Positions 17,095 through 26,665 of a stretch of DNA of 64,000 bases are shown here, in pieces. Origin of the DNA: Burkholderia catarinensis. Lineage in GTDB: Bacteria > Pseudomonadota > Gammaproteobacteria > Burkholderiales > Burkholderiaceae. The stretch spans positions 1-64,000 of the forward strand of contig NZ_MDEQ02000025.1 in the NCBI RefSeq assembly GCF_001883705.2. The letters are read 5' to 3'. The notes under the pieces were generated by a model. The model saw nothing but the letters and a program-made list of their open reading frames with translations. It had not been told where the DNA came from and did not search any database. The translations under genes and the position numbers were made by a program. Every line of letters starts with the position of its first letter. Within the stretch, counting starts at the first letter, position 1.

Positions 17095-18687
17095 ATGGCA
17101 AGGCATCTTCACGCCGACCGTGAACCCCGAATCGTCGCCGAGTCCAAGTGTCTCGGCCCGTGCGATCCGGCAGAACGCATCCACGTCACGATCATGTTGC
17201 GGCGGCAGGAAGAAGGGCAACTCGATACGTTGATCCACCAGCTCGCCACCGGCGACGCACAGGCGAAACCGCTGTCGCGCGAAGCGTTCGCGCAGCGTTT
17301 CTCCGCCAATCCCGACGACATCCGCAAGACCGAGGACTTCGCGCGTCGTCACCAGCTCACGGTCGACCGCGTCGACCCGGTCGAAAGCGTCGTCGTGCTG
17401 TCCGGCACGATCCAGCAGTTCGAAGCCGCCTTCGGCGTCACGCTCGAGCGCTTCGAGCATCAGTCGATCGGCCAGTATCGCGGCCGCTCCGGCCCGATCG
17501 CGCTGCCCGACGATCTCGGCGACGCCGTCACGGCCGTGCTCGGCCTCGACAGCCGCCCGCAGGCGCGGCCGCATTTCCGGCTGCGTCCGCCGTTCAGGCC
17601 CGCGCGCGGCGGCGCGGCGGGCGTCACGTTCACGCCGGTCCAACTGGCGTCGCTGTACGGCTTTCCGGCCGGCGACGGCGCCGGGCAGTGCATCGCGATC
17701 GTCGAGCTCGGCGGCGGCTACCGCGCGGCCGACATCCAGCAATATTTCAGCGGGCTCGGCATCAAGACGCCGCCGACGCTCGTCGACGTCAACGTCGGCA
17801 CCGGTCGCAACGCGCCGACCGGCGACCCGAGCGGCCCGGACGGCGAAGTCGCGCTCGACATCGAGATCGCCGGCGCGATCGCGCCGGCCGCGAAGATCGC
17901 CGTCTATTTCGCGCCGAACAGCGACGCGGGCTTCATCCAGGCCGTCAACGCGGCGGTCAGCGACAAGACCAACAAGCCTTCCGTGATCTCGATCAGCTGG
18001 GGCGGCCCGGAGGCGATCTGGCAGGCACAGTCCGCGCAGGCGTTCAACCGCGTGCTGCAGGCGGCGGCCGCGCAGGGCATCACGGTGTGCGCGGCGTCGG
18101 GCGACAGCGGCTCGGGCGACGGGCTGCAGGACGGCGCCGATCACGTCGACTTCCCCGCGTCGAACCCGTACGTGCTCGGCTGCGGCGGCACGCAGCTCGA
18201 TGCGCTGCCGGGGCAGGGCATCCGTGGCGAGGTTGCGTGGAACGACGATGCGGCGGGCGGCGGCGCGAGCGGGGGCGGCGTCAGCACGCTGTTCGACCTG
18301 CCGGTGTGGCAGCAGGGGCTTGCCGTCACGCGCGCCGACGGCAGCCGCGTGCCGCTCGCGAAGCGCGGCGTGCCGGACGTCGCGGCTGATGCGTCGCCGC
18401 AGACGGGCTACGAGGTATCGATCGCGGGCACGGCCACGGTGATGGGCGGCACGAGCGCGGTCGCGCCGCTGTGGGCCGCGCTGATCGCGCGCATCAATGC
18501 GGCGGGCGGCGCGTCGGTCGGCTGGATCAATCCTGCGCTCTACAAGAATCCGGGCGCGCTGCGCGACATCACGCAAGGCTCGAACGGCACGTATGCGGCC
18601 GCGCAGGGCTGGGATGCGTGCACGGGCCTCGGCAGCCCGAACGGCGCGCAGCTCGCCGCGATCCTGACACGCAAGCCGTCGAGCTGA
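17095..18687 (+). CDS. S53-family (sedolisin/kumamolisin) serine-carboxyl endopeptidase with pro-domain
   Basis: A 530-residue protein. Residues 15-165 look like the activation pro-domain (FSANPDDIRKTEDFA, then ESVVVLSGTIQQFEAAFGV), and the rest is the catalytic domain. The S53 residues are all visible: Glu251 and Asp255 in GEVALDIE, Asp337 in AASGDSG and Ser454 in GGTSAVAP. The C-terminal calcium site is seen as RDITQGSNG and GWDACTGLG. Such enzymes cleave proteins at acid pH. No signal peptide is visible, so the route out of the cell, if any, is unclear. ATG 17095 has an AAGGAGG ribosome binding site. A terminator and an S10 carboxypeptidase gene follow. Confidence 0.92.
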   Translation: MARHLHADREPRIVAESKCLGPCDPAERIHVTIMLRRQEEGQLDTLIHQLATGDAQAKPLSREAFAQRFSANPDDIRKTEDFARRHQLTVDRVDPVESVVVLSGTIQQFEAAFGVTLERFEHQSIGQYRGRSGPIALPDDLGDAVTAVLGLDSRPQARPHFRLRPPFRPARGGAAGVTFTPVQLASLYGFPAGDGAGQCIAIVELGGGYRAADIQQYFSGLGIKTPPTLVDVNVGTGRNAPTGDPSGPDGEVALDIEIAGAIAPAAKIAVYFAPNSDAGFIQAVNAAVSDKTNKPSVISISWGGPEAIWQAQSAQAFNRVLQAAAAQGITVCAASGDSGSGDGLQDGADHVDFPASNPYVLGCGGTQLDALPGQGIRGEVAWNDDAAGGGASGGGVSTLFDLPVWQQGLAVTRADGSRVPLAKRGVPDVAADASPQTGYEVSIAGTATVMGGTSAVAPLWAALIARINAAGGASVGWINPALYKNPGALRDITQGSNGTYAAAQGWDACTGLGSPNGAQLAAILTRKPSS

Positions 18688-18713
18688 CGGCCGCGGCGCA
18701 CGCCTTTCCGTAT

Positions 18714-18741
18714 GGCGCGGGCTTCCTGCCCGCGCCTTTTT
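18714..18741 (+). terminator. Rho-independent terminator after the S53 peptidase gene
   Basis: GGCGCGGGC at 18714-18722 and GCCCGCGCC at 18728-18736 form a perfect 9-bp stem with a 5-nt loop, followed by TTTTT. It would separate or attenuate transcription between the two peptidase genes, only 22 bp before the next start codon. Confidence 0.85.
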
Positions 18742-18762
18742 CTCACCTCCAGGAGCAGCACG

Positions 18763-20439
18763 ATGGGCATCGATTCCGCATCTTCCGGCGGCGTGTATCC
18801 GCTGCATCACGGCGACCACAATTCGCATGGCGTGCCGCCGACCATCAACCCGGTCGCGCTGAGCCACGGCCGCGACCAGCCGTTCTTCGATCCGGTCGCG
18901 TACGGCAACGGCCCCGACGACTCGGTGACCGACACGACCGAGGCGGCCGCGATCACGCATCACACGATCCTGATCGACGGGAAGCGCATTGCATACACGG
19001 CGACGGCCGGCCACCTCGTGACGGTCGACCCGAGCAGCTCGCAGCCGGCCGCGAAGCTCTTCTACGTCGCGTTCACGGCCGACGGCGCGAAGGAGGAAAC
19101 GCGGCCCGTGACGTTCTTCTATAACGGCGGGCCCGGCTCGTCGTCGGTGTTCGTGCTGCTCGGCTCGTTCGCGCCGAAGCGCATCAGGACGTCGATGCCG
19201 GGTTTCACGCCGCCCGCGCCGTACCAGATGGAAGACAACCCGGACAGCATGATCGACCACAGCGACCTGGTGTTCATCAACCCGGTCGGCACCGGCTATT
19301 CGGCGGCCGTCGCGCCGAACAAGAACCGCAACTTCTGGGGCGTCGACCAGGATGCGGATTCGCTGAAGCAATTCATCAAGCGTTACCTGACGAAGAACAA
19401 CCGCTGGAATTCGCCGAAATACCTGTTCGGCGAATCGTACGGCACCGCACGCAGCTGCGTGCTCGCGTACAAGCTGCACGAGGACGGCGTCGACCTGAAC
19501 GGCGTCACGCTGCAATCGTCGATCCTCGACTACCGGCAGGCAGGCAACCCGGTCGGCGCGCTGCCGACCGCGGCGGCCGACGCGTGGTATCACAAGAAAC
19601 TCGGCGTCACGCCGGCGCCGACCGATCTCGGCGCGTTCGTCGAGGAAGTCGCGCAGTTCTCGCGCACCGACTACCTGAACGCGTTACGCGCGGTCCCGCA
19701 TGCGGACCCGGCCGCCGTGCAGAAACTGTCGCAATACACGGGCATCGATGCGGCGACGCTGCAATCGTGGAGCCTCGACATCGCGGGCTACGACGCGCGC
19801 GGCAATTCGCTGTTCCTGACGACGCTGCTGCATGCGCAGGGGCTCGCGCTCGGCTCATACGACGGCCGCGTGACCGGGATCTCGTCGGGCATCGCCGGCA
19901 AGATCGACCCGAACTCGGGCGGCAACGATCCGACGATGACGGCCGTGACGGGCGTCTATACGGCGATGTGGAACAGCTACCTGAACGAGCAGTTGAAGTT
20001 CACGTCGAATTCCGCGTTCACGGACCTGAACGACCAGGCGTTCCGGAACTGGGATTTCAGTCACATCGACCCGACCGGCGCGCAGCAGGGCATCGATGCG
20101 AAGGGGAACGTGATTCTCTATACGGCCGGCGATCTTGCCGCGGTGATGGCGCTGAACGTCGACCTGAAGGTGCTGTCGGCGAACGGCCTCTACGATTTCG
20201 TCACGCCGTTCTACCAGACCGTGATCGATCTGCAGCAGATGCCGCTCGAGGATCAGAAGGTGCGGCAGAACCTGTCCGCGCGTTTCTATCCGTCGGGACA
20301 CATGGTGTATCTCGACGGCGGCTCGCGCACCGCGCTCAAGCGCGATCTCGCGACGATGTACGACACGACGGTCAGCGATACGGGCGCGCGGATGCGGATT
20401 CGCGCGCTGCAGGCGAAGAAGCCGGGCGGGCACGCGTAG
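18763..20439 (+). CDS. S10-family serine carboxypeptidase
   Basis: A 558-residue protein with the carboxypeptidase-Y-type catalytic triad: Ser225 in FGESYGTA, Asp478 in NGLYDFVTP and His513 in SGHMVY. The oxyanion segment FYNGGPGSSS is present near residue 122. These enzymes remove C-terminal amino acids at acid pH. As with the preceding S53 gene, no signal peptide is seen; the N-terminus is His-rich (YPLHHGDHNSHG). The ATG follows AGGAG. The adjacent endopeptidase and exopeptidase could act in sequence on the same proteins. S10 enzymes are less common in bacteria than in fungi. Confidence 0.9.
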   Translation: MGIDSASSGGVYPLHHGDHNSHGVPPTINPVALSHGRDQPFFDPVAYGNGPDDSVTDTTEAAAITHHTILIDGKRIAYTATAGHLVTVDPSSSQPAAKLFYVAFTADGAKEETRPVTFFYNGGPGSSSVFVLLGSFAPKRIRTSMPGFTPPAPYQMEDNPDSMIDHSDLVFINPVGTGYSAAVAPNKNRNFWGVDQDADSLKQFIKRYLTKNNRWNSPKYLFGESYGTARSCVLAYKLHEDGVDLNGVTLQSSILDYRQAGNPVGALPTAAADAWYHKKLGVTPAPTDLGAFVEEVAQFSRTDYLNALRAVPHADPAAVQKLSQYTGIDAATLQSWSLDIAGYDARGNSLFLTTLLHAQGLALGSYDGRVTGISSGIAGKIDPNSGGNDPTMTAVTGVYTAMWNSYLNEQLKFTSNSAFTDLNDQAFRNWDFSHIDPTGAQQGIDAKGNVILYTAGDLAAVMALNVDLKVLSANGLYDFVTPFYQTVIDLQQMPLEDQKVRQNLSARFYPSGHMVYLDGGSRTALKRDLATMYDTTVSDTGARMRIRALQAKKPGGHA

Positions 20440-20515
20440 CGTTGCCCGTCCTTGGGTTGCCGCGCGTCGCCGCTACGGTGCGCGCGGCGCTCGCTCGTTC
20501 AGCCGCAGTGGCGGC

Positions 20516-21364
20516 TTACGCGGCCGGCCAGTCGAACGGCGTGTACGGCAGCGCGCGCTTGTGGCGCGAACTGTCGTAGAAGCGCAGCACCGTTTCGTAC
20601 ACGCGGTCGCCGACCGGCTTGCCTTCGAGGAAATCGTCGATCTCGTCGTAGGTGACGCCGTACGCGTGCTCGTCGGGACGCAGCGGGCGCAGCTCCTCGA
20701 GGTCGGCCGTCGGCACCTTCATCACGATCAGTTCCTCGCCGCCGAGCGCGCGCGCAACCGCGCGTACGCGACGCTTGTTCAGGCCCGCGAGCGGCAGGAT
20801 GTCCGCGCCGCCGTCGCCGAACTTCGTGAAGAAACCCATCAGCGATTCGGCCGCATGATCGGTGCCGATCACGATGCCGCGCCGCGCGCCGGCCACCGCG
20901 TACTGCGCGATCATGCGCTCGCGCGCCTTGACGTTGCCGTGCACGAAATCCTGCTGTGCCGGCGTTTCGAATGCATGGCCGGATGCGACCAGCGAACGGA
21001 GCATCGCATCGGCGGCCGGCTTCACGTCGACCGTCAGTGTCTCGTCCGCGCGCACGAACGCGAGCGCGCGCTGCGCGTCGGCTTCGTCGTTCTGCACACC
21101 GTTCGGCAAGCGCATCGCGATGAAACGCGCATCGTAGCCGTCGCCGCGCAGGCGTTCGACCGACAGTTGCGCGAGCCGCCCGGCCGTCGACGAATCGACG
21201 CCGCCGCTGATGCCGAGCACGTAGGTCCGCAGGCCGGTCGAACGCAGGTACTGCGCGAGGAAATCGACGCGGCGGGCGATCTCGGCCTCGGCGTCGAAAT
21301 GCGGGGCGACGTTCAGTTCGGCAATGATCGCGCGTTGGCGGCTGGCGTAATCGGCGGCTGTCAT
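20516..21364 (-). CDS. nadE: NH3-dependent NAD+ synthetase
   Basis: A 282-residue cytoplasmic enzyme that amidates deamido-NAD+ with ammonia and ATP, the last step of NAD synthesis. The P-loop-like SGGVDSS motif (residues 55-61), IGTDHAAESLMGFFTKFGDGG and the C-terminal basic tail match the E. coli-type short NadE, which lacks a glutaminase domain. ATG 21364 gives the expected N-terminus; the upstream frame looks non-coding. It converges with the S10 peptidase gene. Confidence 0.96.
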   Translation of the reverse strand: MTAADYASRQRAIIAELNVAPHFDAEAEIARRVDFLAQYLRSTGLRTYVLGISGGVDSSTAGRLAQLSVERLRGDGYDARFIAMRLPNGVQNDEADAQRALAFVRADETLTVDVKPAADAMLRSLVASGHAFETPAQQDFVHGNVKARERMIAQYAVAGARRGIVIGTDHAAESLMGFFTKFGDGGADILPLAGLNKRRVRAVARALGGEELIVMKVPTADLEELRPLRPDEHAYGVTYDEIDDFLEGKPVGDRVYETVLRFYDSSRHKRALPYTPFDWPAA

Positions 21365-21615
21365 GAAGGGGGGTCTTCCGGAACGAAATGCGAGGCGCCC
21401 ATCATAAGCGCAATCGTGGCGGGGCGCCGCGCCGGGCGTGCGATCCGGCGGTTTCGCGTTGCTTCGGCGAGACGCGATGCCTCGCCGTGGTGCACGGGTG
21501 CGCCGGACGGGTGCGGGATGCCGCCCGAAGGGCATCCGTGCGTGCGGTTCCGATGCGCGTGCCGGCTCGACGGCCGGCGTCGGCGCGTTCGCCCGGCCGT
21601 GCTTGCGCGAACGCG

Positions 21616-22485
21616 TCAGCGCCGCGCGAGCACGACGCCCACCAGTGCGAGCGCGAAACCGGCGAGCTGGATCGCCGCGAGCGTTTCGCCGAACAGCAGG
21701 TAGCCCTGCAGCGCGGCGAGCGGCGGCGCGAGGAACAACAGCGACGTCGCGCGCGCGGCGTTGCCGCGCCGCAGCATCCACATCAGCATCGTGACCGCGC
21801 CGCCGGACAGGAACACGACGCCCCACACGAGCGATATCCACAGCGCCGGCGCGCCGATCCAGCGCGTCTCGTGAAGCAGCACGACGAAGATCGCCGCGAC
21901 GATCGCCGCGCCGAAGTTCTGCACGGCGACCGCGGTGCGCAGGTCGCTCTGCGCGAGCTTGCCCTTCTGGTACAGCGAGCCGGCGGTGATCGACCCGACT
22001 GCGAGCACCGACACGGCGACCACGAACCACGCAGGCGCCGAGCCCGGCGGCGGCGCCACGCCGCCCGTGACCTTCGGCGCCAGCACGAGCGCGACACCGG
22101 CGAGCCCGAGCGCCATCCCGAGCCAGCCGCGCGCGGGCAGGCGCTCGTTGAACAGCGGGACGGCGAGCACGGCGGTGGCAAGCGGCTGCAGCGCGCCGAG
22201 CAGCGCCATGACGCCCGCGTTCAACCCTTGCGCGACGGCCCAGTAGCTCGCGCCGAGATAGATGCCCTGCAGCAGCGCGCCCGCGATCAGGTGGCGCGGC
22301 CATTCGCGGCGGGCCGGCCACGGCGCGCGCGCGATGAGCGCGACCGCGCCGAACAGCGCGGCCGTGCCCGCGAAACGCGCGAGCAGGAACAGGTTGGGAT
22401 CGGCGTAGGGCTTGATTGCCCGCGCAACGATGAAGCCGGTGGACCAGAGCGCGACGAAAGCGGCGGCGACGATCGAGGTAAGCAT
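21616..22485 (-). CDS. EamA-type (DMT superfamily) transporter
   Basis: A 289-residue protein with about ten hydrophobic segments arranged as two EamA repeats. The N-terminal WSTGFIVARAIKPYADPNLFLLARF and the repeat ends ALLGALQPLATAVLAVPLFNERL and LFLAPPLAALQGYLLFGE are typical. It probably exports a small metabolite or amino acid; its substrate is unknown. About 250 bp separate it from nadE on the same strand, with only a weak hairpin between them, so co-transcription is uncertain. Confidence 0.9.
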   Translation of the reverse strand: MLTSIVAAAFVALWSTGFIVARAIKPYADPNLFLLARFAGTAALFGAVALIARAPWPARREWPRHLIAGALLQGIYLGASYWAVAQGLNAGVMALLGALQPLATAVLAVPLFNERLPARGWLGMALGLAGVALVLAPKVTGGVAPPPGSAPAWFVVAVSVLAVGSITAGSLYQKGKLAQSDLRTAVAVQNFGAAIVAAIFVVLLHETRWIGAPALWISLVWGVVFLSGGAVTMLMWMLRRGNAARATSLLFLAPPLAALQGYLLFGETLAAIQLAGFALALVGVVLARR

Positions 22486-22756
22486 GCGTGGCGGGCCGCG
22501 ATGCGGCCGGACGAATCGTGAAGCCGGCCAGTATCGGGTGAAGCGGTGCCGCCGTCTTGTCGGATTCTGCACTCGCTCGTCGCGTGTGCCGGGCGCATGC
22601 CGCGGCCATGCGTCGCGCGCTGCCTTGGCTGCAAGCGGCGGCCGCGGACACGATGCGTCGCAGGTGCGGCTGCGTGCCGGCCGTTCGGTTATCGGCCGGC
22701 CGGGTGAAAGCACCGCGGCATGAAGGCGCGCCGTGGCGCGCGGAAAGGAAGGGCGA

Positions 22757-22942
22757 TCAGTCGATCGAGAACGTGTCGAGCGGCTGGTTGGCACGCGCGT
22801 CGGTCGCGAAGCGCGCGGCGAGCTGTTCGTAGAGCCGGCGCGCCTCGTCGAGCGTCAGGTCGATCCAGTACGGATCGCCGGCCGCGTCGTTGAGCCGTTC
22901 GGGCGGAAACTGGATTTCGATCACACTGCCTTTGCGATACAT
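22757..22942 (-). CDS. Small conserved-looking protein of 61 residues, unknown function
   Basis: An ATG-started 61-codon frame with normal codon use and a balanced composition (MYRKGSVIEIQFPPERL at the N-terminus, LTLDEARRLYEQLAARFATDAR in the middle). The middle is predicted to be a single amphipathic helix. There is no signal peptide, membrane segment or cysteine. I do not recognise a family. The soluble, charged sequence and the clean end before the EamA promoter region argue for a real gene rather than a chance frame. It is divergent from the DeoR gene. Confidence 0.65.
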   Translation of the reverse strand: MYRKGSVIEIQFPPERLNDAAGDPYWIDLTLDEARRLYEQLAARFATDARANQPLDTFSID

Positions 22943-23151
22943 GGCGTGAGCCCTTTTGGTTTGGCCTGTCGTTCGGCGAAGCGCAAAGTGTAGCAATCGG
23001 CGCCGCGTCGATTCACGCGCGTCGGGCAATACAGAATTTCGCTTTCGGGAAGCACGGCCGGCTTGGCTTCCCGCCGCCGTCAAATGGTCGTCAAGCGGCC
23101 GTAATACAATGGCCGGCTTACTCATTACCGGTCGCCTCGGGCGCACACGCG

Positions 23152-23910
23152 ATGCTGGCGGAACAACGTCATCAATACATCCTGTCGGAGCTTGGACGGT
23201 CGGGCGCGTTGTCGGTCGCGGAACTCGTGCGTTCGCTCGACGTGTCGCGCGAGACCGTGCGGCGCGACCTGAATGCGCTGGCCGCGCGCGGCCTGCTCGT
23301 GATGACGCACGGCGGCGCGCTGGCCGCCGACCGCCGCGAGCCGAGCCTGTCCGAGCGCGAAGCCGCGAACGCCGAAGCGAAGCGCGCGATCGGGCGGCGC
23401 GCGGCCGAATTCGTGCCCGACGATGCATCGGTGCTGATCGATTCGGGCAGCACGCCGCACGCGGTTGCGCTTGCGCTTGCCGACCGGCACCGGCTGTCGA
23501 TCTACACGAACGACTGGCGCACCGCGTTCGTGCTCGCGCGGCGCAACGGCAACCGCGTGACGCTGCTCGGCGGCGAGCTGTCCGACGACGAGGACGCCAC
23601 CTTCGGGCTCGACACGATCCACCAGCTCGCGCAATACCACGTCGATTTCGCGTTCGTCGGCGCGGGCGGCATCACGCCCGACGGCGAATGCACCGACTAC
23701 TCGCGGCTCGCGGCCGAGGTGCGCAGCCGGATGATCGCGGCGGCCGGCACGGCGATCATCGTCGCCGACCATTCGAAATTCGGCCGCGTGACGCCGGTGC
23801 GGATCAACGGCACGGCCGCCGCCCGCTATCTGGTGACCGAACGCATGCCCGACAAGGCCGTGCGCCGTGCGCTGACCGCGCGCGGGATCGAACTGCTCGT
23901 GTGCGGCTGA
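23152..23910 (+). CDS. DeoR/GlpR-family transcriptional regulator
   Basis: A 252-residue repressor. The N-terminal winged helix (residues 1-57: RHQYILSELGRSGALSVAELVRSLDVSRETVRRDL) is the DeoR signature, and it is followed by an effector domain with LIDSGSTPHAVALAL and the VADHSKFGR motif shared by GlpR-type sensors of sugar phosphates. No sugar operon lies next to it; the downstream gene encodes a phospholipase-D-like protein. The target is therefore unknown. Confidence 0.9.
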   Translation: MLAEQRHQYILSELGRSGALSVAELVRSLDVSRETVRRDLNALAARGLLVMTHGGALAADRREPSLSEREAANAEAKRAIGRRAAEFVPDDASVLIDSGSTPHAVALALADRHRLSIYTNDWRTAFVLARRNGNRVTLLGGELSDDEDATFGLDTIHQLAQYHVDFAFVGAGGITPDGECTDYSRLAAEVRSRMIAAAGTAIIVADHSKFGRVTPVRINGTAAARYLVTERMPDKAVRRALTARGIELLVCG

Positions 23911-24015
23911 CGCGCGTCCGACATACAAGGTTCATCGAACCGTCATCCCGCGGGAAGAACCGCCGTCAACACTGACCCATTCATCTCGACGGGCCGCAAG
24001 GCCAGGGAGCAACGA

Positions 24016-25803
24016 ATGACCGTCAGCGTGCGCAGCTATCTTTCCCCCACCCTGGTCCTGCTGGCCTTCGACTGGCCCGATGCGGCGTCGCGTGCCGATT
24101 TCCTCGGCTTCGCGATCCGGCGCACGCCGGGCTTCTGGTCCGCCGACGGCAAGACACGTGCGCCGGACAGCTGGCTGCCGAACCGCCTGACGTTCGACGG
24201 CCCGGCCGCCCACACGCAGGGCGATGCGCCGACCGACCAGGCGCCGATCCAGAAATTCATGTGGTGGGACGCGCGCATCGATCCGCAGGACCGCGACGCG
24301 TCGTTCCGCTACGACGTGTATCCGGTCGTCGGCACGCCGGCGAACCTGCAGGTGCTCGACGCGGAGGCCGGCGTGTGCAACGTCGTGCTGCCGGCGCACA
24401 TCGAGGACGGCATCGGCACGTGGTTCAACCGCGCGGTGGTCAGCTCGCAGGCGTTCGCGAAGCAGGTCGCGGCGCTGGGCCTCGCGCCGAATGCGGCGCC
24501 GAGCGATGCGCAGGCGCTGAAGCTGCGCACCTGGCTCGCGAACGACATGGAGCAGGTGTTCACGGAGATGCTCGACCCCGCATCGCGCGCGGCGTCGGCC
24601 GTCTATCACCTGACCGACACGCTGTGGGCGCTGCCCGCGTTCGAGGCGTTCGGGCGCAAGCACGGCGAGGCGTCGCTCGCGATTGTCTACGACGCGCACA
24701 CGACGGCGCGCAAGGGCAAGCCGCCGCTGCCTTCGCCGAACCAGCCGGCCGTCGACGCGCTGCAGGGCCTCGCGACGCTCGCGCCGCGCGACAAGACGCA
24801 CATCATGCATGACAAGTTCATCGTGACCGATGCGCCGTCGAACCCGGCACCCGCGCGCGTGCTGACCGGCTCCGCGAACTTCACGACCGAGGGGCTCACG
24901 GAGCAGGCCAACGTGCTGCACGCGTTCGACTCGCCCGCGCTTGCGGCGCTGTACAACGACCGCGCGCATGCGTTGGCCGCGAATCCGCCGATTGCCGAGA
25001 CGGCGCGGCTGTCGTCGGGCTGGTCGGCGCCGATGACGGTCGGCAGCGCACAGGTGCGCGTCGCGTTTTCGCCGGAGCCGGCGGGGCAGCGCACCGAGAT
25101 CGACACGATCGTCGCCGCGATCGCGGCCGCGAAGCATTCCGTGTCGTTCTGCCTGTTCATGCCGACCGATGCGGCGCTGCGCGACGCGTGCTTCGCGGCC
25201 GGCGACCGCGGGCTGATGATGTTCGGCCTCGTGAACCGGATCAACGCCGGCAGCGCGACGAAGGCCGATGCCGCGCAGCAGGACGGCCAGACGCTCGATG
25301 CGGCGACGCTCGCGAACCTCGAGCTGTACCATCGCCAGCGCGACCATCGCGACGTGATCGATGCCGCGTATTTCTCGCCGGCGACCGTGCCGCAGGGTTT
25401 CGAGCCGGAGCTGCGCCTCTTTCCGGGCGAACCGGCGCCGGCCTATCCGCCCGTCGTGATCCATCACAAGTTCATCGTGATCGATGCGGAGGGCGCGAAT
25501 CCGGTCGTCTATACGGGCTCGGCGAACATGAGCCGCAATTCGGAGCAGTACAACGACGAGAACCTGCTCGAGATCCGCGATGCGAGGATCGCCGCGATCT
25601 ATCTCGCGGAATTCCTGCGGCTCTACGAGCACTACCGCGCACGGGCGCTGGCGATCGATGCGAAGCAGCACGGCACGGGGACGGACACGCATCCGCGGCT
25701 CGCGCTCGCGCCCGATTCGAGCTGGGCGAAGAAGTATTACGTGGCGGGAAGCCCGGAAGAGAAGGCGCGGATCGCGCTGGCGTCGACCGCGCCGACCGAT
25801 TGA
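24016..25803 (+). CDS. Phospholipase-D-family protein with two HKD motifs
   Basis: A 595-residue protein with two complete HxKxxxxD catalytic motifs, MHDKFIVTD from His265 and IHHKFIVID from His483. Each is followed by the GSANF/GSANM strand typical of the PLD superfamily. Two motifs in one chain suggest an intramolecular active site, able to hydrolyse or transfer phosphodiesters in phospholipids or nucleic acids. No signal peptide or membrane segment is seen. No type VI secretion gene (VgrG, PAAR) or immunity gene is adjacent, so an effector role is speculative. Confidence 0.85.
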   Translation: MTVSVRSYLSPTLVLLAFDWPDAASRADFLGFAIRRTPGFWSADGKTRAPDSWLPNRLTFDGPAAHTQGDAPTDQAPIQKFMWWDARIDPQDRDASFRYDVYPVVGTPANLQVLDAEAGVCNVVLPAHIEDGIGTWFNRAVVSSQAFAKQVAALGLAPNAAPSDAQALKLRTWLANDMEQVFTEMLDPASRAASAVYHLTDTLWALPAFEAFGRKHGEASLAIVYDAHTTARKGKPPLPSPNQPAVDALQGLATLAPRDKTHIMHDKFIVTDAPSNPAPARVLTGSANFTTEGLTEQANVLHAFDSPALAALYNDRAHALAANPPIAETARLSSGWSAPMTVGSAQVRVAFSPEPAGQRTEIDTIVAAIAAAKHSVSFCLFMPTDAALRDACFAAGDRGLMMFGLVNRINAGSATKADAAQQDGQTLDAATLANLELYHRQRDHRDVIDAAYFSPATVPQGFEPELRLFPGEPAPAYPPVVIHHKFIVIDAEGANPVVYTGSANMSRNSEQYNDENLLEIRDARIAAIYLAEFLRLYEHYRARALAIDAKQHGTGTDTHPRLALAPDSSWAKKYYVAGSPEEKARIALASTAPTD

Positions 25804-25819
25804 AGCGCTGACGAGCGAA

Positions 25820-25869
25820 GGGCACGGAGGTTTCGTGCCCGGCGTGCGCTGCCCGGGAAGCCGGGCAGC
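25820..25869. terminator. Two hairpins between convergent PLD and TetR genes
   Basis: GGGCACG at 25820-25826 pairs with CGTGCCC at 25834-25840. GCTGCCCGG at 25848-25856 pairs with CCGGGCAGC at 25861-25869 around a GAAG loop. Both stems are perfect and fill the 72-bp gap between converging genes, so they probably end transcription in both directions. T-runs are short. Confidence 0.65.
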
Positions 25870-25875
25870 CGCCGC

Positions 25876-26550
25876 TTACGCGGCGACGTAGCGCAGCACG
25901 GCGTCGGCGATCGTGTCGCGATGCCGCGCGCGCAGGCGCGGCGCCGACGGGTCGCGCCCGAACGCGGCGCCGAACGTGTAGCGGTTCGACACGCGGTGGA
26001 AGCAGAACGAGCTGATCAGCAGGTGCAGGTCGAACGCGTCGATGTCCGTGCGGAACGCGCCGCTTGCCGCGCCGCGCTCGACGAGTTCCTCGAGCGTCTT
26101 GATGATGCTGACGTTGCGGTTCTTGAACGACTTGAGCTGTTCGAGATACTTCGCGCCGTGGATGTTCTCGATCGACACGAGGCGGACGAAGTCACGATGC
26201 TTGTCGTGATAGTCGAACGTGAATTCGACGAGGCGGCGCATGCCTTCGCGCGGCTCCATGTCGCCGACGTGCAGTTCCTGCTCGAGCGCGCGGATGTCGC
26301 CGTACACCTTCTCCAGCACGGCCTCGTACAGGCCTTCCTTGCTTTCGAAGTAGTAGTAGAGCATCCGCTTCGTCGTGTTCGTGCGCTCGGCGATCGCGTC
26401 GACGCGCGCACCGGCGAGGCCCATCGCGGAGAACTCCTGCGTGGCGACATCGAGGATGTTGCGCTTGGTTTGCTCGGGATCGTATTTGCGCCGCGCTTCG
26501 GACGCAAGCGCGCGGGTATCGGACGTGGCGGCCTTGCTTCCTGCTTTCAT
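25876..26550 (-). CDS. TetR/AcrR-family transcriptional regulator
   Basis: A 224-residue protein. The N-terminal DNA-binding domain (about residues 20-70) carries RRKYDPEQTKRNILDVATQEF and IAERTNTTKRMLYYYFESKEGLY, the TetR signature. The C-terminal ligand domain is helical. It lies 115 bp downstream of the AmaA-like oxidase gene on the same strand, so it may regulate the pipecolate/lysine genes around it. ATG 26550 was chosen at the family N-terminus; the longer frame is low complexity. Confidence 0.88.
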   Translation of the reverse strand: MKAGSKAATSDTRALASEARRKYDPEQTKRNILDVATQEFSAMGLAGARVDAIAERTNTTKRMLYYYFESKEGLYEAVLEKVYGDIRALEQELHVGDMEPREGMRRLVEFTFDYHDKHRDFVRLVSIENIHGAKYLEQLKSFKNRNVSIIKTLEELVERGAASGAFRTDIDAFDLHLLISSFCFHRVSNRYTFGAAFGRDPSAPRLRARHRDTIADAVLRYVAA

Positions 26551-26665
26551 GTGACTTTGTTGTGGGTTCGCGGCGGCTTGGAAAAGGCATTCTAGCATGC
26601 GGGAAATCCCCGCCAGGCCGACCTCCCGCTCTAATCGGCAGGGTCGTTTCGGCCGCCGCGGCCGC

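Noticed and set aside
16987..19593. Minus-strand open frame of 868 codons antisense to the two peptidases
   Set aside because: The plus strand has complete catalytic sets for S53 and S10 enzymes; the minus frame has none.
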